Positions 35,805 to 45,115 are shown, numbered from the stretch's first letter. The stretch is DNA of 64,000 nucleotides from Jeotgalicoccus sp. (GCA_003513765.1 DONT01000004.1:166451-230450), one strand, 5' to 3'. A program made the numbers and translations. The notes: generated by a model from the letters alone, not told the origin.

Positions 35805-36803
35805 ATGGCTAAAGTTTATTATGACAAAGATATCAATACAGGAAGTTTACAAGGGAAAACAGTAGCGATTGTAGGATACGGTTCACAAGGACATGCACAC
35901 GCGCAAAACTTAAGAGACTCTGGCCATAACGTAATCGTCGGTCTGCGCAAAGGTAAATCATTCGACAAAGCGAAAGAGGACGGCTTTGATGTCAGAACTG
36001 TCGGCGAGGCGGTTAAAGATGCTGATGTAACTATGGTCTTACTGCCGGATGAAGGGCAGCAGAAAGTGTACGAAGCGGAAATTAAAGATAACTTAAAAGA
36101 AAACAGTTCATTAGCTTTCGCACACGGTTTTAACGTTCACTATAACCAGATCGTACCTCCACAAAATGTTGACGTATTCTTAGTTGCACCGAAAGGGCCG
36201 GGACACTTAGTGCGCCGTACGTATCAGGAAGAAGCCGGGGTACCTGCATTATTTGGAGTATTCCAGGATGTAACAGGTAAGGCCGCAGATGTTGCTAAAG
36301 CATACGCTCAGGGAATTGGAGCTGCACGTGCAGGAGTACTTGAAACTTCATTCCAGGAAGAAACAGAAACTGATTTATTCGGAGAACAGGCAGTACTGTG
36401 CGGCGGATTGACATCGCTCGTTAAAGCAGGTTTTGAAACATTAACTGAAGCGGGCTATCAGCCGGAAGTTGCATACTTCGAATGCCTGCACGAATTAAAA
36501 CTTATCGTGGACTTAATGTATGAAGGCGGTATGGAAAACATGCGCTACTCAATTTCGGATACAGCACAGTGGGGTGACTTTGTCAGCGGCCCGCGTGTGA
36601 TTAACGGAGAAACAAAAGAACGCATGGGCGAAGTATTAACAGAGATCCAAAACGGCCAGTTCGCTAAAGGATGGATCTTAGAAAACCAGGCAGGACGCCC
36701 TCAGTACAATGCAATTAACAACAGCGAGTACAATCACCCGATCACGGCAGTCGGTCAGGAATTAAGAGACTTAATGCCATTTGTTCAAAATCCGATTAGA
36801 TAA
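35805..36803 (+). CDS. ilvC: Ketol-acid reductoisomerase
   Basis: A 332-residue class I NADPH enzyme. Nucleotide motif GYGSQGHAHAQNLRDSG; metal-site region DLFGEQAVLCGG and ECLHELKLIVDLMYEGG. GGGAG site. Central gene of the operon, 28 bases ahead of leuA. Confidence 0.97.
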   Translation: MAKVYYDKDINTGSLQGKTVAIVGYGSQGHAHAQNLRDSGHNVIVGLRKGKSFDKAKEDGFDVRTVGEAVKDADVTMVLLPDEGQQKVYEAEIKDNLKENSSLAFAHGFNVHYNQIVPPQNVDVFLVAPKGPGHLVRRTYQEEAGVPALFGVFQDVTGKAADVAKAYAQGIGAARAGVLETSFQEETETDLFGEQAVLCGGLTSLVKAGFETLTEAGYQPEVAYFECLHELKLIVDLMYEGGMENMRYSISDTAQWGDFVSGPRVINGETKERMGEVLTEIQNGQFAKGWILENQAGRPQYNAINNSEYNHPITAVGQELRDLMPFVQNPIR

Positions 36804-36831
36804 AATAAAAACTGAAGAGAGGAAGGTCTAT

Positions 36832-38388
36832 ATGACTGATATAACAAATATTAAAATTTTTGATACAACGCTGAGAGACGGTGAGCAGTCACCGGGAGTC
36901 AACTTAAATAAAAAAGAAAAACTGGAAATTGCAAAACAGCTCGAACGACTTGGTGTTGATGTTATAGAAGCAGGCTTTCCTGCCTCTTCAGAAGGCGACT
37001 TCCAGGCGGTGAAACTCATTGCAGATACGATTAAAAATTCTACGGTAACGGCGCTTGCAAGAACGAAAAAACACGATATTGACCGTGCATATGAGGCGCT
37101 TAGAAATACACCGAATCCGAGAATTCATATTTTCCTTGCAACGAGCCCTATTCACCGGGAGTTTAAACTGAAGATGGACAAGCAGAAAGTCATCGACACA
37201 TCTGTGGAGATGGTGAAGTATTCAAAAACTAAATTTAATGAAGTGGAATGGTCAGCAGAAGATGCTTCGCGTACAGAGCTGCCGTTCCTCGCGGAAATTA
37301 TCGAAGCCGTAATCGATGCGGGTGCAACAATTATTAATCTGCCTGACACAGTCGGCTACACGACGCCGAAAGAATACGGTGAGATGTTCAAGTATGTCTC
37401 GGAGAATGTGCCGAATATCAGTAAAGCAATTCTGTCGACGCACTGTCACAATGATCTTGGCATGGCAGTCGCAAACTCGGTAGCAGGTATTGAAAATGGA
37501 GCGACTCAAATAGAATGCTCTATTAATGGTATCGGCGAACGTGCAGGGAACGCAGCACTGGAAGAAATCGCAGTAGCATTACACATACGGGGAGATTTTT
37601 ATCCGTATACAACGAACTTAAATTTACAGGAGATTAAACGCTCGAGTGATATTGTCGCAAAACTGACAGGCATGGCAGTGCAGCCGAACAAAGCAATTAT
37701 CGGCCGCAACGCCTATGCACATGAAGCAGGAATTCACCAGGACGGCATGCTCAAAAACTCGGAAACTTATGAAATTATTTCTCCGGCACTTGTCGGTGTG
37801 TCGGCTGATCCGCTGTTCCTTGGAAAACACTCAGGGCGTCATGCATTTAAAGATAAAGTGAAATCATTTAATGTGGACCTGACTGAAGAAGAGCTGTCTC
37901 TTGCGTTTAAAAACTTTAAAGAGCTTACTGATCATAAAAAAGAAATAACCGATGATGATTTATATTCCATCATTATGGAAATTAAAACAGATGCATCGAA
38001 TATTGAACGCTACGTATTGGAAAATTTCGAAGTGAATTACGAACAGGACGGTCAGACGAAAGCACATATCGATGTAGTTACTCCAACTGGCAAACAAGTC
38101 TCACATGAAGTTACAGGTTCCGGCAGTGTCGAAGCATTGTATAAAGCAATTCAGGAAATACTTGCTGAAACGACTAACCTGCTAGATTACCAGCTGAGCT
38201 CAGTCGGCGGCGGTAAAGATGCACTTGCAGAATCACGCGTTCAGCTTAATATTAACGGCCGGCAGTTTTCAGGACGCGGCACGGCTCAGGACGTGCTCGC
38301 AGCATCGGCAAATGCATATATTAATGCAGTGAACCGCTATCTGATGAGTGAACAGGCGGTAACACCTGCAGTAAGCGTAAATGCATAA
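36832..38388 (+). CDS. leuA: 2-isopropylmalate synthase
   Basis: First committed leucine enzyme. The 518-residue protein has DTTLRDGEQSPG at the N terminus, the metal-binding HCHNDLG and GIGERAGNAALEE, and a C-terminal LeuA allosteric domain (from about 385) for leucine feedback. Start taken at ATG 36832 after GAGAGGAAGG; an upstream in-frame ATG at 36781 lies inside ilvC and would add 17 unrelated residues. Confidence 0.96.
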   Translation: MTDITNIKIFDTTLRDGEQSPGVNLNKKEKLEIAKQLERLGVDVIEAGFPASSEGDFQAVKLIADTIKNSTVTALARTKKHDIDRAYEALRNTPNPRIHIFLATSPIHREFKLKMDKQKVIDTSVEMVKYSKTKFNEVEWSAEDASRTELPFLAEIIEAVIDAGATIINLPDTVGYTTPKEYGEMFKYVSENVPNISKAILSTHCHNDLGMAVANSVAGIENGATQIECSINGIGERAGNAALEEIAVALHIRGDFYPYTTNLNLQEIKRSSDIVAKLTGMAVQPNKAIIGRNAYAHEAGIHQDGMLKNSETYEIISPALVGVSADPLFLGKHSGRHAFKDKVKSFNVDLTEEELSLAFKNFKELTDHKKEITDDDLYSIIMEIKTDASNIERYVLENFEVNYEQDGQTKAHIDVVTPTGKQVSHEVTGSGSVEALYKAIQEILAETTNLLDYQLSSVGGGKDALAESRVQLNINGRQFSGRGTAQDVLAASANAYINAVNRYLMSEQAVTPAVSVNA

Positions 38389-38403
38389 AGGGGAGAAACG
38401 GCA

Positions 38404-39462
38404 ATGAAAAAACATATAATTACACTTCCCGGCGATGGTATCGGTCCGGAAATAATGAAATCGGCTGAAGCGCTGCTTAAGGCTGTAGGAGAAAAATTTA
38501 ATCACGAATTTACTGTGGACACAAAAGATATTGGCGGAGTTGCCATTGATAAATACAATAATCCGCTCCCGCAAGAAACAATCGCAGCATGTGAATCGGC
38601 TGATGCTATTTTACTGGGTGCTGTCGGCGGTCCGAAATGGGTAGATAGTAAAATCCGCCCGGAGCAGGGATTGTTAAAAATCCGCAAACACTTTAATTTA
38701 TTTGCGAATCTGCGTCCGGTGACTATATTTGATTCGCTAAAAGCATCATCACCGTTAAAACAAAGCATCGTCCACGGCAGTGATTTAATGATTGTCAGGG
38801 AACTGACAGGCGGGCTCTATTTCGGTCAGCCGAGTGAACGGCGTGACGGCGGCAGAAGTGTTGTCGATACGTTAACTTATACACATGATGAAATTGAACG
38901 TATCGTCCGGACAGCATTTGATACAGCGATGACACGCCGTAAACATTTAACATCTGTCGATAAGGCAAACGTGCTGGAATCGAGCCGGATGTGGCGCGAA
39001 ATAGTAAATGCAGTCAGTAAAGAATATCCTGAAGTCACGGTAGAGCATGAACTGGTAGATGCAGCAGCGATGAAACTGATTACGAATCCTGCGTATTTCG
39101 ATGTGATTGTAACGGAGAACCTGTTTGGAGATATTTTAAGCGATGAAGCTTCTGTTATTACAGGGTCACTTGGTACACTGCCGTCGGCCAGTTTAAGTGA
39201 GACGGGGTTAGGGTTGTTCGAACCGATTCACGGTTCGGCGCCTGATATTGCAGGAGAGAATAAAGCTAATCCAATCGGCATGATGTTGTCGGTCGGAATG
39301 ATGCTGAAATATTCATTTGATTTGCACGAGGAATCAGCCGCAATAGAACAAGCGGTAAATCAGGTGCTTTCTGAAGGGTTTAAAACGGCAGATTTAAAGA
39401 TTGACGGAGCAGCGACGTTATCTACAACGGAAATGACTGAAAAAATTATTAGCTGTCTATAA
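38404..39462 (+). CDS. leuB: 3-isopropylmalate dehydrogenase
   Basis: A 352-residue NAD-dependent decarboxylating dehydrogenase with the DGIGPE motif at the N terminus, RELTGGLYFGQ, and the signature NLFGDILSDEASVITGSLG. Also FEPIHGSAPDIAG for NAD binding. GGGGAG site. Confidence 0.96.
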   Translation: MKKHIITLPGDGIGPEIMKSAEALLKAVGEKFNHEFTVDTKDIGGVAIDKYNNPLPQETIAACESADAILLGAVGGPKWVDSKIRPEQGLLKIRKHFNLFANLRPVTIFDSLKASSPLKQSIVHGSDLMIVRELTGGLYFGQPSERRDGGRSVVDTLTYTHDEIERIVRTAFDTAMTRRKHLTSVDKANVLESSRMWREIVNAVSKEYPEVTVEHELVDAAAMKLITNPAYFDVIVTENLFGDILSDEASVITGSLGTLPSASLSETGLGLFEPIHGSAPDIAGENKANPIGMMLSVGMMLKYSFDLHEESAAIEQAVNQVLSEGFKTADLKIDGAATLSTTEMTEKIISCL

Positions 39463-39485
39463 AAAAGTTAAAGGAGAAGGTTAAC

Positions 39486-40898
39486 ATGGTTCAGAAAAAA
39501 ACTATAATCGAAAAAATCTGGGAACGTCATGTCGTTCATCAAGAAGAAGGCAAACCGGATTTACTCTATATCGATCAGCATTTAATCCATGAAGTGACTT
39601 CACCTCAGGCTTTTGAAGGATTACGCTTAAATAATAGAAAAGTACGCCGTCCGGATTTAACGTTTGCAACGATGGATCACAACGTTCCAACGAAAAACAG
39701 AGAAGATGCACAGGATGCAATTGCTCAAAAACAGATGGATGCATTAAAGAAAAACTGTGAGGAATTTGGAATTAAACTTGCAGATATGTATCATCCGGAT
39801 CAGGGTATTGTTCATGTCATTGGACCGCAGCTCGGTTTAACGCAGCCTGGGAAGACAATTGTCTGCGGTGATTCGCATACATCGACTCACGGTGCATTCG
39901 GGGCACTTGCATTTGGTATTGGAACGAGTGAAGTGGAACACGTCTTTGCAACACAGACTTTAACACAGACAAAACCGAAAACGATGAATGTAAAAGTAAA
40001 TGGTGAATTAAGTGTCGGTGTGACTGCAAAAGATTTAATTTTAGCGATTATTGCGAAGTTCGGTGTCGATTTTGGTACTGGCCATGTCGTTGAATACACA
40101 GGGCAAGCTGTCAGGGATCTAACGATGGAAGGCCGTATGACAGTATGTAATATGTCTATCGAAGGCGGAGCACGTGCAGGACTGATTTCACCAGATGAAA
40201 CAACTGTCGAATTCCTTCGCGGACGCCGTTACGTTCCGAGAGATGAAGCAGAATACAGAGCACTTGCTGATGAGTGGCTGAGCTTAAGTACTGACGAAGG
40301 TGCAGAATACGATTCGACACTTGAAATTAATGCTTCGGAAATTGAACCTCAGGTATCGTGGGGGACAAACCCGAGTATGGTAGTGCCAATCAGTGCGACT
40401 ACACCGACAGTCAGCTGTTCAAAAGATGAAGACTCTACGAAGCGCGCTCTTGAGTACATGGGACTTGAAGAAGGAATGGCGATTACAGATATTGAAATCG
40501 ATCATGTATTTATCGGTTCATGTACGAATTCACGTGTACTGGATTTACAGCGTGCAGCAGATATTATACAAGGCAGTCAGGTTAAAGAAGGTGTGAAAGC
40601 AATTGTAGTACCGGGATCATTCCTTGTTAAGCAGGAAGCGGAAGCACTTGGCATCGATAAAGTTTTCATTGACGCAGGATTTGAGTGGCGCAACGCAGGA
40701 TGCAGCGCGTGCCTCGGTATGAACGAGGACACAGTACCTGCCGGCGGACGCTGTGCATCCACATCAAACCGTAACTTTGAAGGACGTCAGGGTAACGGCG
40801 CCAGAACGCATCTTGTCAGCCCGGAAATGGCTGCAGCTGCTGCAATCAACGGCCATTTCGTTGATGTTAGAAAATATCAGAGCAGAGTAACTGCCTAG
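39486..40898 (+). CDS. leuC: 3-isopropylmalate dehydratase large subunit
   Basis: A 470-residue aconitase-family enzyme. The 4Fe-4S ligands are in GSCTNSR (one Cys, near 345) and CSACLGMN (two Cys, near 405). CGDSHTSTHGAFGALAFGIG is present. AAAGGAGAAGG ribosome site; 10 bases before leuD. Confidence 0.96.
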   Translation: MVQKKTIIEKIWERHVVHQEEGKPDLLYIDQHLIHEVTSPQAFEGLRLNNRKVRRPDLTFATMDHNVPTKNREDAQDAIAQKQMDALKKNCEEFGIKLADMYHPDQGIVHVIGPQLGLTQPGKTIVCGDSHTSTHGAFGALAFGIGTSEVEHVFATQTLTQTKPKTMNVKVNGELSVGVTAKDLILAIIAKFGVDFGTGHVVEYTGQAVRDLTMEGRMTVCNMSIEGGARAGLISPDETTVEFLRGRRYVPRDEAEYRALADEWLSLSTDEGAEYDSTLEINASEIEPQVSWGTNPSMVVPISATTPTVSCSKDEDSTKRALEYMGLEEGMAITDIEIDHVFIGSCTNSRVLDLQRAADIIQGSQVKEGVKAIVVPGSFLVKQEAEALGIDKVFIDAGFEWRNAGCSACLGMNEDTVPAGGRCASTSNRNFEGRQGNGARTHLVSPEMAAAAAINGHFVDVRKYQSRVTA

Positions 40899-40908
40899 GA
40901 GGGTAATT

Positions 40909-41505
40909 ATGGAGGCAATTTCAAAACATGAAGGTAAAGTATATCCGCTGAACCGTTCCAACGTAGATACAGACCAGATTATCCCCAAGCAGTTTTTAAA
41001 ACGCATCGAACGCACAGGATTCGGACAGTTCGTCTTTCATAACTGGCGCTTTAATGAAGATGGGACGAAGCGCGAAGATTTCGATATGGATGATCCGAAA
41101 TTTGACGATTCTTCGGTATTGGTCGCAGGTGATAACTTCGGCTGCGGCTCCTCCCGTGAACACGCACCTTGGGCATTGCTGGACTACGGCTATAAAGTCA
41201 TCATTGCCCCGGGATTTGCAGATATATTTTACTCAAATGCATTTAAAAACGGCATTATTCTAATTAAAATGCCACAAGAGCAAGTAGGCGAGTGGCAGGA
41301 ACAGGCAAAAGACGGAGACTTTAATTTATCTGTAGATTTAGAACAGCAGCAAATTACAGACAGCAATGGAAAGACATTAAGTTTTGACATTCCAGCCTAC
41401 CATAAAGAAAAATTAATTAACGGCTGGGATGATATAGCCTTAACATTATTAAATGAAGAAAAAATAACAGCTTTTGAGGAGCGTGGTTTTTTGGGAATTC
41501 GTTAA
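40909..41505 (+). CDS. leuD: 3-isopropylmalate dehydratase small subunit
   Basis: A 198-residue swivelling domain subunit with the signature NVDTDQIIPKQFLKR and the substrate loop NFGCGSSREHAPWAL. AGGAGG site. Its 3' end overlaps the open frame of the following dehydratase. Confidence 0.95.
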   Translation: MEAISKHEGKVYPLNRSNVDTDQIIPKQFLKRIERTGFGQFVFHNWRFNEDGTKREDFDMDDPKFDDSSVLVAGDNFGCGSSREHAPWALLDYGYKVIIAPGFADIFYSNAFKNGIILIKMPQEQVGEWQEQAKDGDFNLSVDLEQQQITDSNGKTLSFDIPAYHKEKLINGWDDIALTLLNEEKITAFEERGFLGIR

Positions 41506-41528
41506 ACAGTGATTTAGTCAGAGATGCT

Positions 41529-42506
41529 ATGGAATATCTGCGAGGCAACGTGCACAAAACACCGGTGGTCACATCACAGACAACAAATGAAAAAACCGGT
41601 AAAAACGTTTATATGAAATTGGAAAATCATCAGAAGACCGGTGCGTTTAAATACCGGGGCGCTTCTTATAAACTGTCTAAACTAACTCCGGCACAGCTGG
41701 CAGCAGGTGTGGTAACAGCATCTGCAGGAAACCATGCACAGGGTGTAGCTCTGGCTGCCAAAAAATTGAATGTAACTGCAACTATCTTTATGCCAGAAAG
41801 TACACCTTCAGCGAAAGTGGAAGCGACAAAAGGCTACGGTGCAGCAGTTAAGCTTGTTGGGCAAAGTTTCCAAGAAGCATTTACGGCTTCCCTGGAACAT
41901 AAAAAACTGACAGGAGCAACATATGTTCATCCTTTCGATGACTACGATATTATGGCAGGACAGGGCTCGATTGGTCTGGAAATGCTGGAAGAAATACCTC
42001 AGCTTGATACGATAATCGTACCGATAGGCGGGGGCGGTTTAATAAGCGGTATTGCAGTAGCAGCTAAGATGATGAAACCATCTATTAAAATAATCGGAGT
42101 GCAGGCAGCAAATGCACCATCGATGTTTAAATCATATTATACGAAAGACGACAATGTGGTGCTTAACAGCTGCAGTACAATTGCTGAAGGCATCGCTGTC
42201 AAACAGCCCGGTGAATTAACTCAGCAGATCGTGCGACAGTATGTCGATGAGATATACTGTGTATCGGAAAGCCAGATTGCCTACGCAATGGTTTACCTGC
42301 TTGAACGTACAAAATCATTAGTAGAAGGCGCCGGTGCATCAGCACTTGCAGCACTATTAGCATATAATGACAAAATTGACTCCGAGCATACAGGAGTTAT
42401 CGTCAGCGGGGGCAACCTGGATCTCAGCAGAATGGGAGAAATCCAGTCACTTGCTCTGCAGTCGAATCATAAAACAATAACGAGAGAACAAATAACTGTG
42501 CTGTAA
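41529..42506 (+). CDS. Threonine dehydratase, TdcB-type, no regulatory domain
   Basis: PLP enzyme deaminating threonine to 2-ketobutyrate for isoleucine. PLP lysine in GAFKYRGASYK, SAGNHAQGVA, glycine loop IGGGGL and a C-terminal SGGN are all present. At about 325 residues it consists only of the catalytic domain and resembles catabolic TdcB, not the roughly 420-residue biosynthetic IlvA with ACT-like domain found at this operon position in S. aureus. The first ATG (41529) has no Shine-Dalgarno and cuts into the conserved first helix; the frame is open back to 41478 with no ATG, GTG or TTG. Confidence 0.85.
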   Translation: MEYLRGNVHKTPVVTSQTTNEKTGKNVYMKLENHQKTGAFKYRGASYKLSKLTPAQLAAGVVTASAGNHAQGVALAAKKLNVTATIFMPESTPSAKVEATKGYGAAVKLVGQSFQEAFTASLEHKKLTGATYVHPFDDYDIMAGQGSIGLEMLEEIPQLDTIIVPIGGGGLISGIAVAAKMMKPSIKIIGVQAANAPSMFKSYYTKDDNVVLNSCSTIAEGIAVKQPGELTQQIVRQYVDEIYCVSESQIAYAMVYLLERTKSLVEGAGASALAALLAYNDKIDSEHTGVIVSGGNLDLSRMGEIQSLALQSNHKTITREQITVL

Positions 42507-42514
42507 AACAATCA

Positions 42515-42563
42515 ACCCGTACGTCAGCTTCTCCGAGAAGGAGTCTGACGTACGGGTTTTTAT
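42515..42563 (+). terminator. Terminator of the ilv-leu operon
   Basis: Perfect 13-bp stem ACCCGTACGTCAG / CTGACGTACGGGT, T4 tail. Confidence 0.92.
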
Positions 42564-42665
42564 CTGATGGCGGGCTATAGCAGTCTGGAACAGGAGATAG
42601 CGGATAGCGCGCCACCGAGAACTGACGGTGGCACAGAACAAGCATGTACTCATAAAAAACAAAAA

Positions 42666-42691
42666 AACGCAAAACCCCTACGGGTTTTGCG
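42666..42691 (-). terminator. Terminator of the UPF0637 gene
   Basis: Perfect 11-bp stem ACGCAAAACCC / GGGTTTTGCGT; long T run on the minus-strand exit. Confidence 0.92.
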
Positions 42692-42703
42692 TCAAATAAT
42701 GTA

Positions 42704-43318
42704 TTAGTCCTGATGATAGAACTGAACGAGGTTTTCCATAACCTGTTCGAGATCTTTTATAAAGACTTCGTCAGAACTTAATGCTTCGTCGCCGGGCTTA
42801 TAAACTTTACCGACTAAAAATTCACCTTTTTTAACGTCACGGAGTCTAATGAGACCTTTTTCGAGCTCATCTTCAGCGAGTTCGTTAAGCGGTGTTTTTG
42901 CTGGTTTCATATGATCGAGTGAAATTTGATAGTCTTCAGGAAGATTATCGAATTTCTCCATATTATCAAGCCAGTTTTCTGCAAGACGTTTTTTATCTTT
43001 TGATTCGTAAATAATACCGTACATGCAAAATGCATGATTGTTATATAAACCAATCTGGAAGTGCGGCATCATTTTGTAGCCGCGGGGATTAGTACTGAAT
43101 GCCACCCACGTGTCATCAGGAGGATTCGTTGTACGGCGTGCGTGTTTTGCAACATGTGCATATGTCTCGTCCCCGGTCATTTCAGTTATGTATGCACTGA
43201 AGTGTTCACCAAGCTGTTCGAGTTTCGGACGTGTGTTTTCAATAAGTGCTGCCATTCTGTTTTCCAGGCCGTCGATATTAAAGACATCGAAGTCTGTTTG
43301 TGTAAATGTATACTTCAT
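42704..43318 (-). CDS. UPF0637 (DUF1054, YktB-like) family protein
   Basis: A 204-residue conserved Bacillales protein without signal or membrane segment. Recognisable blocks: AKHARRTTNPPDDTWVAFS and MPHFQIGLYNNHAFCMYGIIYE. Function unknown. It lies divergent from suhB, as in S. aureus; start ATG with AAAGGAG. Confidence 0.87.
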   Translation of the reverse strand: MKYTFTQTDFDVFNIDGLENRMAALIENTRPKLEQLGEHFSAYITEMTGDETYAHVAKHARRTTNPPDDTWVAFSTNPRGYKMMPHFQIGLYNNHAFCMYGIIYESKDKKRLAENWLDNMEKFDNLPEDYQISLDHMKPAKTPLNELAEDELEKGLIRLRDVKKGEFLVGKVYKPGDEALSSDEVFIKDLEQVMENLVQFYHQD

Positions 43319-43396
43319 AAAGGTTGAGCTCCTTTCAAAAGGTCTCTCTTATGATAAAATAAAGTTGAGTAGCAATCAAATGATTGAGGTGTATTC

Positions 43397-44209
43397 ATGG
43401 AGATATATAACTTTGGCAAAGAATTAATCGTTGAAGCAGGGAAATTTATCGAAACGCGCATGACTCAGGAGTTTAAAGTGGACAGCAAATCAAATCCGAA
43501 TGATCTTGTCACTGATGTAGATAAAGAAACTGAGCAATTTTTATACACTAAAATTCTGGAGCGTTTTCCGGAGCACCGTATTATCGGAGAAGAAGGACAC
43601 GGTGAAAATATAAATGAAACAAAAGGGGTCATCTGGATTGTCGATCCGATTGACGGCACTTTAAATTTTGTGCATCAGGGAGAGAATTTCGCAATATCGA
43701 TTGGTGTATTCATCGACGGGGAACCATATTGCGGCTTAATCTACGATTGTATGAAGCAGGATCTTTATCACGCTAAGTACGGTAATGGCGCTTTTTTAAA
43801 TGACCAGGCACTTGCTCCTGCAGAAGATGTGCCTTTAAATCAGTCTCTAATCGCTATCAGTCCAAAAAGAATACTCGCGGAAGCGACTCGCACTTCATTT
43901 TTTGAAATTATGGCTAAATCCCGCAGTGTGCGTTCATACGGCTCGGCAGCGCTTGAGTTTGCTATGCTTGCCAGAGGACAGATTTCAGCCCTGCTGTTTT
44001 TCAAACTGTATCCATGGGATTACACCGGAGGGGCAATTATTACCGGTGAACTTGGCTATAAGACGACTGATATATACGGAGAGCAATTGCCGCTCTTAAG
44101 CTCGACTAGTGTAATAAGCGGCAATCCCAAGATTCATTCAGAAATTCTGGAACACTTTACCGACGATAAAAGATTGCATGACTTCCATGATAAATTTCAT
44201 GATTTATAA
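43397..44209 (+). CDS. suhB: Inositol monophosphatase family protein
   Basis: A 270-residue Li+-sensitive Mg2+ phosphatase fold. Metal sites: EEGHGE (Glu near 70), IVDPIDGTLNFVH (near 90) and YPWDYTGGAII (Asp near 212). The substrate may be inositol phosphate, another sugar phosphate or NADP(H); sequence does not decide. The 3' end overlaps the convergent downstream gene by 13 bases; a hairpin with T6 at 44467-44521 could terminate it. Confidence 0.88.
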   Translation: MEIYNFGKELIVEAGKFIETRMTQEFKVDSKSNPNDLVTDVDKETEQFLYTKILERFPEHRIIGEEGHGENINETKGVIWIVDPIDGTLNFVHQGENFAISIGVFIDGEPYCGLIYDCMKQDLYHAKYGNGAFLNDQALAPAEDVPLNQSLIAISPKRILAEATRTSFFEIMAKSRSVRSYGSAALEFAMLARGQISALLFFKLYPWDYTGGAIITGELGYKTTDIYGEQLPLLSSTSVISGNPKIHSEILEHFTDDKRLHDFHDKFHDL

Positions 44210-45080
44210 TAATACTGCTGGGCATGCTTCGATGTTTTCGTAAAAATTTTACCGATATACTTTAAGAGGGCATAGTTGCTGAGCGGGATGCCTATATGAT
44301 TTTTAATCTGCTTTTTAGTGTACGGCTCTGATACATTAAGCAGGCCCAGCATATCGAAATAATCTGTAAACATATCTTCTATATTATGAATCGTGTTGCA
44401 GGATTCACACATTATTAATTTACTGCTTAAGAGCTGAAGGTTAAACTCCATGCATGCTGGACATTTAAAACCGTACGAAAAATCATTTGTTGCTGCGTTC
44501 GAGAATTTCGCACGGTTTTTTAACTTGGCAATCCCGGACGCGGCTGCTTTTTTCTGATTACAGCACTGTGTTCAATAGCTCTTAAGTAATAGGGTAAACT
44601 TTTAAGCGATAAAAACTGATCAGAGGGACGCTTTCGCAACTTGAAAGTTTCGTTCATTACGACGTGCTTGATTATTATTGGGCGCTGGAAATTACCATCA
44701 TCAATCAGCGTTTCCTTAAATTTTTCGTAAACTTTTGATGTTCGGTTTAAATCGTAAACTGCTTCGTAGCTGCTGTCGATTAAAATATTAAAAGGATTAA
44801 TAAAATGTTCACCGGCGTAATCGTGCAGAATGAACAGGTAATAGCAGTATTCCGTTGCGATCAGTACATTAATCAGTTCATGATCAGTACCTACAATGAC
44901 TTCGCAGTGCCAGAACAGCTCCATGTTAGATGTATTAATTTTCTTTAAATACAAATCGAAATGCTCTTCCAGCAAGTCCATACGCTGCATTGCTTCATAT
45001 TCCTCAGATTCGTCATCGCTAAAAGGCAACCGGTTATACAGAAACTCATAAACTTTTAATTTTTCATTTTTTTGTCTCAC
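44197..45080 (-). pseudogene. Frameshifted (or programmed -1 frameshift) NERD-like zinc-ribbon protein
   Basis: Two ORFs in different frames form one gene. Frame 0 (45080 to 44520, GTG start after AAAGGAGC) encodes about 186 residues with a weak nuclease-related (NERD) pattern around NVLIATEYCYYLFILHDYAG, but lacking its acidic catalytic residues. At 44553-44547 (minus strand) the message reads A AAA AAG in frame 0; a -1 shift there continues without a stop to 44197, giving a further segment with a CPAC...CESC zinc ribbon (Cys pairs about 20 residues apart). Total about 295 residues. It has a good promoter. Either a real indel, or productive frameshifting; I am fairly sure the two halves belong together, less sure of the family. 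Confidence 0.65.
44467..44521 (+). terminator. Long hairpin, candidate suhB terminator
   Basis: AAAACCGTACGAAA / TTTCGCACGGTTTT (14 bp with one wobble) around a 24-base loop, followed by T on the plus strand. It lies inside the convergent frameshifted gene, 26 bases past its slippery heptamer. Confidence 0.5.
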
Positions 45081-45094
45081 AGCAAAGCTCCTTT

Positions 45095-45115
45095 AATAAT
45101 GATAGATTCATTATT
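45095..45115. promoter_or_regulatory. Palindrome over the -10 box of the zinc-ribbon gene
   Basis: AATAATGA / TCATTATT arms with a five-base centre, directly overlapping the minus-strand -10 element; candidate operator. Confidence 0.45.

Noticed and set aside
42424..42672. Minus-strand frames across the leu-operon terminator
   Set aside because: They pass through a perfect terminator hairpin and have no ribosome site or family resemblance.
44467..44521. Hairpin as frameshift stimulator for the heptamer at 44547
   Set aside because: It begins 26 bases past the heptamer, whereas known stimulators sit about five to nine bases away, and its plus-strand T-run fits a suhB terminator better.
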